This document shows positions 27,298-34,885 of a DNA stretch of 64,000 nt, piece by piece. A program made the translations under genes and the position numbers. The notes below the pieces were generated by a model. It saw only the letters and a list, made by a program, of their open reading frames with translations. It was not told the DNA's origin and searched no databases. Origin of the DNA: Maricaulis sp. (GTDB lineage Bacteria > Pseudomonadota > Alphaproteobacteria > Caulobacterales > Maricaulaceae); the NCBI RefSeq assembly GCF_017643475.1, contig NZ_JAEPNI010000003.1:62001-126000 (forward strand), written 5' to 3'. Position 1 is the stretch's first letter, and the number at the start of each line of letters is the position of its first letter.

Positions 27298-27400
27298 CTT
27301 GGACGCTCCTTCGACGATTCGTGGATGACTGACGTGAAGCGCATTCAAGCGTGTGGACCCGGTCAGGTCCAGCGTTCAAACAGGGCATTTTCGTGAATTG

Positions 27401-28291
27401 TCAGCCGATGGTAACGATGCGGCTGTCGTATATCCCGTAGGAACTGAGCTGACGTGCCGCATCGACGGCGGCCTGTTCACTCGCCCAACGCCCCAGATAC
27501 ACACGATAAAGCGTGCGCCCATTGCCGTGGGTTTCTTCAACCCAGGCATCCCCGAGATCGGCGACACGGGCGCGAAGATTTTCCGCATTCGCCCGCATGC
27601 CAAAAGCACCGAGCTGAACGGTGAAACGCCCCTGCCCGGCAATCTGCGACTGTTGAGATGCAGCCGTTGCCGCATGAGCCGGAGCCGGTGTTGGTGCCCG
27701 TGTTGGGACAGCCTGCGCCGGCTCACCATTGGAAGAATGCGTACGCGCAGGAGGTTCCGCGCCTGCATGAGCGGGACCAAGATAACGAACACGGACGCGG
27801 GCCAGACCACGTGAGCGATAATCCAGTTCTTCCGCGGCAGCGCGTGACAGATCGATTATGCGATCATCAACAAACGGACCCCGGTCATTGATGCGCACGA
27901 TAACGCTGCGGCCATTTTCAAGATTGGTCACTTCGGCGATCGAGGGGATCGGCAGCGTTGTGTGCGCAGCGGTCATCAGATGCTGGTCAAAAACCTCACC
28001 ATTGGCGGTCGCTCGGCCGTGGAAGGTTGGGCCATACCAGGAGCCGATGCCAATCTCGTCATAGTCATCATCCCGGCGAGGGACATAGCGCTCACCTGCG
28101 ACGACATAGGGGTTGCCGACTTTCTGGTGAGCGCTGGAGCGTGCGATCAGGGATCGTGTTTCAGTCCTGGAAAGAGGTCTCGCAAGGCGTTCGCCACTGC
28201 TGTCAAAAGACCGCAGATTGCTCGGTGTGGAAGAACAGGCCGCCGCCATAACGGTGCAGGCCAGAACCAGAAAAACTCTCAGCGCACGCAA
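27401..28291 (-). CDS. rlpA: RlpA-family septal lipoprotein with SPOR domain
   Basis: The 296-residue lipoprotein has a signal ending in the lipobox MAAAC (Cys near residue 19), so it should be anchored to the outer membrane. A double-psi beta-barrel domain ([45 protein letters not shown]) follows, then an Ala/Pro-rich linker and a C-terminal SPOR domain ([21 protein letters not shown]). RlpA proteins are lytic transglycosylases acting on denuded glycans at division sites, where SPOR binds. TTG at 28291 is the only start that keeps the signal peptide. It heads the minus-strand housekeeping run. Confidence 0.93.
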   Translation of the reverse strand: MRALRVFLVLACTVMAAACSSTPSNLRSFDSSGERLARPLSRTETRSLIARSSAHQKVGNPYVVAGERYVPRRDDDYDEIGIGSWYGPTFHGRATANGEVFDQHLMTAAHTTLPIPSIAEVTNLENGRSVIVRINDRGPFVDDRIIDLSRAAAEELDYRSRGLARVRVRYLGPAHAGAEPPARTHSSNGEPAQAVPTRAPTPAPAHAATAASQQSQIAGQGRFTVQLGAFGMRANAENLRARVADLGDAWVEETHGNGRTLYRVYLGRWASEQAAVDAARQLSSYGIYDSRIVTIG

Positions 28292-28378
28292 GACATACCA
28301 TCCCGTATCTGGAAGACGTCATTCTAACCGGAGAATATCGCCGAAATGGTGAAAGCTCCGTAAGCTGCATCAAGATAG

Positions 28379-28408
28379 TTGCCATTCGCACCGAAAGCCG
28401 GGTAATTG
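28379..28408 (+). promoter_or_regulatory. Candidate tRNA-Ser promoter
   Basis: TTGCCA (28379-28384) is followed after 17-18 bases by GTAATT/TAATTG (28402-28408), then a GC-rich GGGGC discriminator a few bases before the mature tRNA. Such a discriminator is usual for stringently controlled stable-RNA promoters. This is by eye only. Confidence 0.5.
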
Positions 28409-28416
28409 GGGCTATC

Positions 28417-28504
28417 GGAGGGGTGGCAGAGTGGTCGATTGCGGCGGTCTTGAAAACCGTTGAGCCGAGAGGTTCCGGGGGTTCGAATCCCTCCCCCTCC
28501 GCCA
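28417..28504 (+). tRNA. tRNA-Ser (anticodon UGA)
   Basis: The 88-base cloverleaf has an encoded CCA end. The acceptor GGAGGGG pairs with CCCCTCC, the discriminator is G, and the D arm contains AGAGTGGTCGA. The anticodon loop is CTTGAAA with TGA, a long variable arm (GAGCCGAGAGGTTC) marks class II, and the T arm is GGGGG-TTCGAAT-CCCTC. The long variable arm, G73 and the UGA anticodon identify serine. The next base after CCA is the end of the convergent Tsx-like gene. Confidence 0.97.
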
Positions 28505-29240
28505 CTAACCCCAGTCGGGAACCCATTTCAGTTGCAGCTGCACAACGCTTTCGGTCACACCATCCACACCGAACTTGTTGTCCCAGTACTGCCATTCAAT
28601 TCCGGCCCAGAGATTTCCTGGCTCCCCGCTCAGCGAGCCCAGATTGACCAGCACTCGTGGCACAATCAGCGTATTGGCCACGCCGGTGCTCTCTGCGCCA
28701 GCCAGGTCAGAGAAGCCTTCGAACAAGAGGCGTGTATTGCCGATCATCACCGGGCCGTTCCAGGCCAGCGTCAGCTGTTCGGTGCTGCCAGGCCGTGCCG
28801 GATCATCCCGGTGCAGGGCCATCACCTTGAAAAAGACGAAACCTGGCAGATCTAGATCCGCTGAAATTCCTCCCAGATAACGCTCCAGCCCCTGCTCCCC
28901 GCGTTCGTAATTCAGGGTGAAATAGACGTCACGCACCAGGCCGTCGCCGAAATCGATATCAAACAGATTCTCAAACGAGAAACGCGGCGTGATTTCGCCG
29001 TATGCGCCGATGCTGCCATCTTCGTTGAACAAAAAAATCGGTGAACAGGAAGAAATCGCCTCCGGACCAGCGACTGGCGTGTTCAACTGTGAAGATCGTG
29101 CGCTCAGTTGATCCAAGCTCGTAGTCTTCACCGCGCAGGATCTGTATGTTTTCGGCGTGCCAGAAATCCTGGCCTTGAGCGGCGCATGACAACGCCGCTG
29201 CGGTCATCACGGCCATGCAGAGCTGAGTTCTTGGCCCCAT
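28505..29240 (-). pseudogene. Tsx/OmpK-like outer-membrane channel gene with a frameshift
   Basis: Two overlapping minus-strand frames together make one Tsx/OmpK-family outer-membrane protein. The first (start 29240, GGAGGG upstream) gives a signal peptide (AVMTAAALSCAAQGQDF) and HAENIQILRGEDYELGS...SRWSGGDFFLFTD. The second continues with NEDGSIGAYGEITPRFSF and runs to a typical C-terminus ([22 protein letters not shown]). The switch falls in a run of seven A on the plus strand (29031-29037); removing one base would fuse the frames into an intact protein of about 244 residues. The gene may be a recent pseudogene, a phase-variable gene or a sequencing error. The family normally forms a beta-barrel for nucleosides or related solutes. 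Confidence 0.8.
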
Positions 29241-29307
29241 GGAACCCTCCTCGGCGGGCAGCATGAAGACATGATTCCCTGCCAAATTGTTTCTCGAGGA
29301 GACTGAC

Positions 29308-29691
29308 CTAGCCTCGACCCAACCAGGCCAGAGCGGCTTTCTCATCATCGTGGAAACCCACTTTGATCTGATGTCGCCAGGCGAGCGTTCCCAGAAGCAT
29401 TTGTTCGGTATCATGGGATGACACGTCGAGAACGTAGGCGATCCGGCGAACGCTCGGAAATGCGGTCATGAACGCCTCGAACATGGAGATGAACTGGGCC
29501 GGTGTGAATTGGGCGTCACTCCGGGAAACGAGCATCAGGATGCGTGTCGAACGGAGCCGTATGCACGCCTCGCCCAGGGCGGCAGCGGCTTCTCCCAACC
29601 CCTCAGGCGTCGTCTTGCCCCAAATTTCCTGGATCAGAACACCTGTTGTGCGGTCTTCCCCAAGGCGGTGTCCGAATTCTCCGTCACTCAT
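29308..29691 (-). CDS. SpoIIAA/STAS-like small protein
   Basis: The product has 127 residues, soluble, without signal or membrane segments. Alternating strands and helices (GVLIQEIWGKTT, RILMLVSRSD, MFEAFMTAFPSVRRIAYVLD) and an end reading VGFHDDEKAALAWLGRG resemble SpoIIAA-like/STAS-SEC14 proteins, whose C-terminus commonly reads F-x-DEEEALAWL. The role is unknown, possibly protein-protein or lipid interaction. The start at 29691 is chosen because the frame upstream of it (to 29784) encodes a sequence unlike the family. It is divergent from msrP. Confidence 0.68.
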   Translation of the reverse strand: MSDGEFGHRLGEDRTTGVLIQEIWGKTTPEGLGEAAAALGEACIRLRSTRILMLVSRSDAQFTPAQFISMFEAFMTAFPSVRRIAYVLDVSSHDTEQMLLGTLAWRHQIKVGFHDDEKAALAWLGRG

Positions 29692-29887
29692 CCCGAACTT
29701 CTTTTCATGGCAACAAGCGCCGGCCAATGACACAGCGAGGCAATACTGAAGAGTTTTAAAAAACAACTGTCGGCGGACGATCACGTCGTCTCACAAAACC
29801 GAATTCTCGATCACGAGCGCGTTGGTTGGGGAAGACAAATCAGATTGGCGGGCTATGTCTGAAGGCACGATACAAACCGGAGCCATC
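29692..29887. other. Intergenic region between the SpoIIAA-like gene and msrP
   Basis: This 196-base divergent gap is the promoter region for both neighbours. It contains an A/T-rich stretch (GAGTTTTAAAAAACAA near 29750-29765) and an inverted repeat GACGA-TCACG-TCGTC at 29776-29790 that could bind a regulator. An in-frame extension of msrP exists here but lacks the protein's normal N-terminus. Confidence 0.4.
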
Positions 29888-30853
29888 ATGATCCGTCGCA
29901 AGAATGAAATCTGGCAATTGTCCAACGAGCTGGTCACACCAAAACCCGCTTTTCTCAACCGTCGTCAAATCATGAAGGCCGCGGGTGCCCTTGGCGTCAC
30001 AGCGCTTGCCGGGTGTGGCCAGGGATCGGCCTCGGCCCGCCAGATGCCAACTGAAGGCGCGCTGGCCGCGCGAGAGACCAACTGGCAGGTCAGTGAAGAT
30101 CTGACCCCGTACGAAGCCGTTACGGGCTACAATAATTTCTATGAGTTCGGCCTCGATAAGGGCGATCCGGCACGTTATGCGTCCGCTATGACAACATCAC
30201 CCTGGAACATTGAGGTTTCAGGACTGACCGATGAACCCCGCGAATACGCCTTGCAGGATCTTGTTGATTTCGACGCGCTGGAAGAGCGCGTATACCGCCT
30301 GCGTTGTGTTGAAGCCTGGTCCATGGTGATCCCGTGGGTCGGTGTTCCGTTGGCATCGATCATAGAGCGATTGCGGCCGAGCAACGACGCGCGATATGTG
30401 CAGTTCGAGACCTATCTCAACCGTAACGAGATGCGTGGCACTCGCCTGCGTGTGCTGGACTGGCCCTATGTGGAAGGCTTGCGTCTTGATGAAGCTCGCA
30501 ACGAACTCGCCTTCCTGGCTGTGGGGCTTTATGGCGAGGTTCTGCCCAAGCAGAACGGGGCACCGATCCGTCTCGTTGTTCCGTGGAAGTATGGCTATAA
30601 ATCCATAAAATCCATCGCGAAAATCCGATTTACGTCTGAAGAGCCCGCGACTTCCTGGAACCAGTCAGCACCAAATGAGTACGGATTTTATTCCAATGTG
30701 AATCCGAACCGCGCCCACCCGCGTTGGAGCCAGTCCAGCGAACGCATTATCGGCGGTGGCCTGCTGGCACGTCGGGAGACGGAGATGTTCAACGGTTATG
30801 AGGACCAGGTCGCGTCCATGTATGCTGGAATGGATCTGATCGAGCAGCATTGA
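29888..30853 (+). CDS. msrP: Protein-methionine-sulfoxide reductase catalytic subunit MsrP
   Basis: The 321-residue periplasmic molybdoenzyme repairs methionine sulfoxide in exported proteins. A twin-arginine signal, NRRQIMKAAGALGVTALAGC near residues 24-43, sends the folded enzyme with its molybdopterin through Tat. The molybdenum-ligand cysteine lies in YRLRCVEAWSMVIPWVG near residue 140, and PWKYGYKSIKSI is the typical C-terminal substrate-side block. CGGAG precedes the ATG at 29888. The last base of its TGA is the first base of the msrQ ATG. Confidence 0.95.
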   Translation: MIRRKNEIWQLSNELVTPKPAFLNRRQIMKAAGALGVTALAGCGQGSASARQMPTEGALAARETNWQVSEDLTPYEAVTGYNNFYEFGLDKGDPARYASAMTTSPWNIEVSGLTDEPREYALQDLVDFDALEERVYRLRCVEAWSMVIPWVGVPLASIIERLRPSNDARYVQFETYLNRNEMRGTRLRVLDWPYVEGLRLDEARNELAFLAVGLYGEVLPKQNGAPIRLVVPWKYGYKSIKSIAKIRFTSEEPATSWNQSAPNEYGFYSNVNPNRAHPRWSQSSERIIGGGLLARRETEMFNGYEDQVASMYAGMDLIEQH

Positions 30854-31530
30854 TGTCAACACGAGCCGACCTCCTCAAACGGTTCGGGCGCGACTGGCTC
30901 AAACCGCTGAGTTTCTGGTTGCTTGCCCTGCCTGGTTTATGGCTTGGCTGGCAATGGTGGGCGCTGCTCACAGGCGCAGAGCACGCGCTCGGCTTCAACC
31001 CGATCGAGACCACACACCGTTTTCTGGGCGATACCGCCCTGAGAATCCTGATTCTGTCGCTGGCCATCACGCCGTTCCGCGATCTCACGCGGTGGACACC
31101 GGTCATGAAAATTCGCCGCCGTGTCGGTCTGGCGGCGTTCTGGTACGCATTATTGCACTTGCTGGCCTACATGGGGCTCGACCTGCTGGTTGCTGCGCAG
31201 GGCAACGTGCCCGGCATGTTTGCAGGGCTGTGGAATGATGTGGTTGAGCGGATCTATATCACGCTGGGCATGTTTGCCGTTATCGGTCTGGTTCCGCTCG
31301 CGCTGACATCGTTCAACAGCTCGATCCGCGCTTTGGGGGCGCATCTCTGGCAGCGCCTGCACCTCGCCGTTTATCCGATCGCGGTGCTGGCCGTCTTCCA
31401 CTATGGCTTCATGGTGAAGGGGCATCAGCTGGGGCCATGGGTCCACGGCGGTGTCCTGGGCATCCTTCTGGTGTATCGGATCGTGCATCGGCTTCGAAAG
31501 GTTCAAGCCCGTAACAGGTCAGCGGCCTGA
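30853..31530 (+). CDS. msrQ: Heme-binding membrane subunit MsrQ
   Basis: The 225-residue inner-membrane protein has about six hydrophobic segments and is the b-type cytochrome that passes electrons from the quinone pool (and possibly flavins) to MsrP. Family marks are TGAEHALGFNPIE, ITPFRDLTRWTPVMKIRRRVGL, FWYALLHLLAYMGLD with a heme His, and LHLAVYPIAVLAVFHYGFMVKG with further His. The ATG overlaps the msrP stop (TGATG). The 3' end overlaps the convergent alpha/beta hydrolase gene by 28 bases. Confidence 0.95.
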   Translation: MSTRADLLKRFGRDWLKPLSFWLLALPGLWLGWQWWALLTGAEHALGFNPIETTHRFLGDTALRILILSLAITPFRDLTRWTPVMKIRRRVGLAAFWYALLHLLAYMGLDLLVAAQGNVPGMFAGLWNDVVERIYITLGMFAVIGLVPLALTSFNSSIRALGAHLWQRLHLAVYPIAVLAVFHYGFMVKGHQLGPWVHGGVLGILLVYRIVHRLRKVQARNRSAA

Positions 31531-32372
31531 GCGCGAACCCAGTCAGCGCATCCGATAGGGTCTTCCATCGGAGCCAAATGGCCTGCCTGGGTCAGATCAG
31601 GGTCGAGTCCGTGACGACGCAGGCGCCAGACCGGATAGACTGTCGACCCTCTTCGCACTGATTTCAGAATGGAAACGGGTGCATGGAGTTCGCGCAGCGC
31701 GCTCCAAGGGTTATGACCGTGCGACGCGAAAATCGCGGCCTCCCATTCAGGTGCGCAGGCGAGGCTTGCTGATTCCTCGTGCTCGATAATGCCAGTGTCC
31801 AGATAATCCTCCAAAACGCCCGGCTGCCACCGCTCGAACAGAGGTTTCTCCTTATAATGGGCAATTGCCTCCGAGCGGCTGCCCCATAGCGAACGCCGCT
31901 TCCGAGCTGCCGTGGACATCGGGTTGTAGCGATACGCCCACGCCCCTCCGGGAATGTGAGGAATGGCATAAAACCATGATGGCATGAAAATTGGCTCGAT
32001 CAGGGCAAATCGATCCACCCGCAAACCGTGCCAGGCCGCCGCCAATAGTCCGCAGACGGACCCCATTGAGTGTCCGACAAACAGTGTGGGTCGCGTAGAG
32101 CTGTCGTGGCAGGCAAGTGCCAGATCACGACCAAAAACCTGCCAATCACGCAAGTTTACCGGCTCGACAGGCACTTGCGACAGACCATGCCCCCTCAAGT
32201 CCGGGGCAATGATTTCAAATTGATCGGCCAGCTCTGACAGGAACAATCGGTACGTGCCCGCGTTGAAACCATTGGCGTGACCGAAGATCAAGCGGGGTGC
32301 AGAGGGCCGACGTGCAATCAAGACGCTCAGATCGCCATCGTCGACCTCGACACGTTTGCGCTCCAAGACCAT
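31503..32372 (-). CDS. Alpha/beta-fold hydrolase
   Basis: The 289-residue cytoplasmic hydrolase has HANGFNAGTYRLFL (oxyanion region), APDLRGHGLS, the nucleophile elbow VGHSMGSVCG and a catalytic His in TQAGHLAPMEDP near the end. An acid residue before it is plausible in the last strand. It is likely an esterase or related enzyme; no substrate is indicated. Its ATG overlaps the DoxX-like stop by one base, so the two are coupled. Confidence 0.88.
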   Translation of the reverse strand: MVLERKRVEVDDGDLSVLIARRPSAPRLIFGHANGFNAGTYRLFLSELADQFEIIAPDLRGHGLSQVPVEPVNLRDWQVFGRDLALACHDSSTRPTLFVGHSMGSVCGLLAAAWHGLRVDRFALIEPIFMPSWFYAIPHIPGGAWAYRYNPMSTAARKRRSLWGSRSEAIAHYKEKPLFERWQPGVLEDYLDTGIIEHEESASLACAPEWEAAIFASHGHNPWSALRELHAPVSILKSVRRGSTVYPVWRLRRHGLDPDLTQAGHLAPMEDPIGCADWVRAQAADLLRA

Positions 32373-32860
32373 CAGGAACGATAACGATCATCGCGAACGA
32401 GCGCTGCGATGAAATCTCCGAGTAACGCCGCCAATTCACGCCGGTTCCAGACCACCAGGACGAGGCAAGAAAACCAGACGCCGACCGCCGCCATGAACAG
32501 GCCACCACCATCATTGTTGGGATCGATACCCAGGGGCGTGAACAGGTGGAAACTGATGGCACCGCTCATGATGGAAATGCCAAGAAGCGCGCCCAGGGCC
32601 TGAAAACGACGAAGCCCCGGCAACAGGCCAATCAGCACGCAGGCAGATGCAACAAGCTCCGCCCCTCCGATCATGTACTGGCTGAACAGGCCGCTATGTC
32701 CGAACAGCCCGGGCGCGCCGAGCGTGCCGGCCCAGGCATCCAGCCGGCCGAATATTTCCTGCGTCTCCGGCGCGTCTGTGAATTTGAAGCGCAGGGAATC
32801 AAGAAAGATGATGGATACGAAAACACTCAGTACCGTGCGGATAATCGTTGTCAGTTTCAT
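32372..32860 (-). CDS. DoxX-like small membrane protein
   Basis: The 162-residue protein has four hydrophobic segments and a DoxX/DUF4870-type outline (KFTDAPETQEIFGRLDAW, YMIGGAELVASACVLIGLLPG, LGALLGISIMSGAISFHLFTPLG). Such proteins are small quinone- or redox-related membrane components of unclear function. AGGGG precedes the ATG at 32860; the frame reads upstream to 33130, but that part would add 90 hydrophilic residues before the first membrane segment and is rejected. It is coupled to the downstream hydrolase gene. Confidence 0.8.
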   Translation of the reverse strand: MKLTTIIRTVLSVFVSIIFLDSLRFKFTDAPETQEIFGRLDAWAGTLGAPGLFGHSGLFSQYMIGGAELVASACVLIGLLPGLRRFQALGALLGISIMSGAISFHLFTPLGIDPNNDGGGLFMAAVGVWFSCLVLVVWNRRELAALLGDFIAALVRDDRYRS

Positions 32861-33004
32861 GTCAGCCCCTTCCCGTGGCAATCGCCTGTTTCCTATCGCC
32901 TCCGCGGGCTCCGGTCTTTTCACATTCCGCGGCGTGGACCGTGATCGAACGGTTGGAAACCGGCCCGAATTGCGCCAGACATCTGCAAGGTTAGGGAGAG
33001 CCGC

Positions 33005-34126
33005 ATGACAATCAAGATCAATTCCGCCTTCGACAGTGGCAATATTGATGTCGTTTCCGTTGATCAAGGCGGGGCGATCGAACTTGAGATCTGCAAGGAT
33101 AACGGCTCCGACTTCTTCCAGTGGTTCCACTACCGGGTGAGCGGCGCCAAGGGCCAGGCGCTTTCAATGGCGATCACCAATGCCGGTGGTGCAGCCTATC
33201 TGGACGGCTGGAAAGATTATCAGGCGTGCGCGTCTTATGATCGCGAAACATGGTTCCGCATCGACACCTCTTATGAAAACGGCGTCCTGACTCTAAGCCA
33301 TGCCCCGGAACTGGACACGGTCTGGTATGCCTATTTTGCCCCCTATTCCATGGAACGCCATCAGGATCTGATAGCCTGGGCCCAAACCTACCCGGGTGTT
33401 GATTTAGAAGTACTTGGCGAAACGCTCGACGGCCAGAGCCTGGATTGTCTCAGTGTGGGCAATGGCGAAAAAACGATCTGGATCACGGCCCGACAGCATC
33501 CGGGCGAAACCATGGCCGAGTGGTGGATGGAGGGTTTCCTCAATCGTCTTCTTGATCAGGACGACCCGGTCGCACGAAAACTCCTCAGCCTCGCGCGTTT
33601 CCACATGGTGCCGAACATGAATCCCGATGGCAGTCGTCGCGGGCACCTGCGCACCAATGCCAAGGGTATCAATCTCAATCGCGAATGGGACAAGGCGTCA
33701 CCAGAGAACTCTCCAGAGGTCTTTTTCGTCCTCGAACGGATCCGAGCGACGGGAGTTGACCTGCACCTGGATGTGCATGGCGACGAGGGGCTTCCCTACA
33801 ACTTCATCGCCGGCGGGGAAGGCGCACCAAATTTCACGGCTGACGACCAATACAAGCTGGACGCCTACAAGGTCGCGCTCGAGGCCATTTCCCCGGATTT
33901 CCAGACTTTGCACGGCTATGACGTAGATGCGCCGGGAACGGCAGATCTGTCCATCTGTACCAACTATATGGCAAACACGTTCGGCTGCCTCGCGATGACG
34001 CTGGAAATGCCGTTCAAGGATAATGCCGATCTGCCAGATGTATTTGCCGGATGGTCACCCGAGCGTTGCCGTAAACTCGGCGCCGCCAACCTTGATGCCA
34101 TGTTGGCGGTTATTGATGACGTCTGA
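33005..34126 (+). CDS. M14-family zinc carboxypeptidase (cytosolic carboxypeptidase-like)
   Basis: The 373-residue enzyme has an N-terminal beta-rich domain (about 1-125, with FFQWFHYRVSGAKGQ) followed by an M14 catalytic domain. The zinc ligands are H165 and E168 (RQHPGET) and H258 in DVHGDEG. NREWDKASPENSPE supplies substrate-binding residues, and the general-base Glu is in LEMPFKDN. No signal peptide is present, so it acts in the cytoplasm. The architecture matches the bacterial relatives of cytosolic carboxypeptidases, which remove C-terminal or side-chain amino acids. GGGAG precedes the ATG. Confidence 0.9.
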   Translation: MTIKINSAFDSGNIDVVSVDQGGAIELEICKDNGSDFFQWFHYRVSGAKGQALSMAITNAGGAAYLDGWKDYQACASYDRETWFRIDTSYENGVLTLSHAPELDTVWYAYFAPYSMERHQDLIAWAQTYPGVDLEVLGETLDGQSLDCLSVGNGEKTIWITARQHPGETMAEWWMEGFLNRLLDQDDPVARKLLSLARFHMVPNMNPDGSRRGHLRTNAKGINLNREWDKASPENSPEVFFVLERIRATGVDLHLDVHGDEGLPYNFIAGGEGAPNFTADDQYKLDAYKVALEAISPDFQTLHGYDVDAPGTADLSICTNYMANTFGCLAMTLEMPFKDNADLPDVFAGWSPERCRKLGAANLDAMLAVIDDV

Positions 34127-34200
34127 CACGTATTAGGCGAATTTTGCTTGTGAGAATCGCGCGCATCGGGAAGCATGAGGCGACTTGATGGAGCTTTCGC

Positions 34201-34611
34201 ATGTATCTCACTCGCCTGCTTTACTTCTCTCGAGCATCCCAGGGCCTGGGCATGGATCTCGATCAGATCCTGGCCTCGGCCCGCGAACAGAACAGCAAGA
34301 ATAATATCACCGGTGCACTGTGGTTTGACGGCGATTATTTCGTTCAGGTGCTGGAGGGCGGACGTCATGCGGTCAGCGAAACCTATCACCGTATTGCGGC
34401 GGACGAACGTCACACGGACATCGAGCTCGCTTCATGTGAGATGGTCGACAGCCGACTGTTCCACAAATGGCGAATGGCCTATTTCGCTGACACCCAGGAA
34501 AATCGGGACCTGATCACGAAATACTCCGGTCATAACCAGCTGATACCGGAAAAAATGAGCGCCCGCTCCCTGCTCCACGTCCTCGCCGAGGGACAGTTGC
34601 TCGGGCACTAG
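34201..34611 (+). CDS. Single-domain BLUF blue-light sensor
   Basis: The 136-residue protein is essentially one BLUF domain, which binds FAD and shifts its spectrum in blue light. The photoactive set is present: Y8 (LLYFS), N31 in the NSKNNITGAL block, Q49 in FVQVLEGG, and W90/M92 in HKWRMAYF. The N-Q-W-M spacings equal those I recall for AppA (N45, Q63, W104, M106). After the domain only about 40 residues remain, with no EAL, GGDEF or DNA-binding output, so it must act through a partner protein. GGAG precedes the ATG. It is a single gene between the M14 and M2 peptidase genes. Confidence 0.93.
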   Translation: MYLTRLLYFSRASQGLGMDLDQILASAREQNSKNNITGALWFDGDYFVQVLEGGRHAVSETYHRIAADERHTDIELASCEMVDSRLFHKWRMAYFADTQENRDLITKYSGHNQLIPEKMSARSLLHVLAEGQLLGH

Positions 34612-34885
34612 GGTCACTCCTGCAGCTCGAAGGTCATTCTGGTGCATCCAGATAGCCTGGACGCGGCCGATACCGTGCGGATCATATTCCTGCATGAAAT
34701 GTCCGCCCGGCTCGCATCGAGCTTGCAATCTGCACTCTGGAAGCGTCCCTGCGATCTCATCCGGGTCTGGCCTGTCCGCCTAACAGGATCACCTGACACG
34801 ACGGCTATCACCAGCGATTGACTTGACGCTTACGCAAACTCGGCGAGGATGATCGGCGTATTTTCGGTTTCTGAGGGGAACAATC
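34612..34885. other. Intergenic region before the M2 peptidase
   Basis: This is the longest gap in the window (274 bases). No RNA gene or convincing coding sequence is seen. Near its end, TTGACGC (34823-34829), followed 17 bases later by GGATGATC, loosely fits a Caulobacter-type housekeeping promoter for the M2 peptidase gene. Confidence 0.4.

Noticed and set aside
32861-33130. A 90-residue N-terminal extension of the DoxX-like gene
   Set aside because: The extension crosses the start of the divergent M14 gene and is not membrane-protein-like; AGGGG before ATG 32860 marks the real start.
34612-34885. Small open frames in the gap between the BLUF gene and the M2 peptidase
   Set aside because: They lack ribosome binding sites, family resemblance and plausible composition, and are treated as non-coding.
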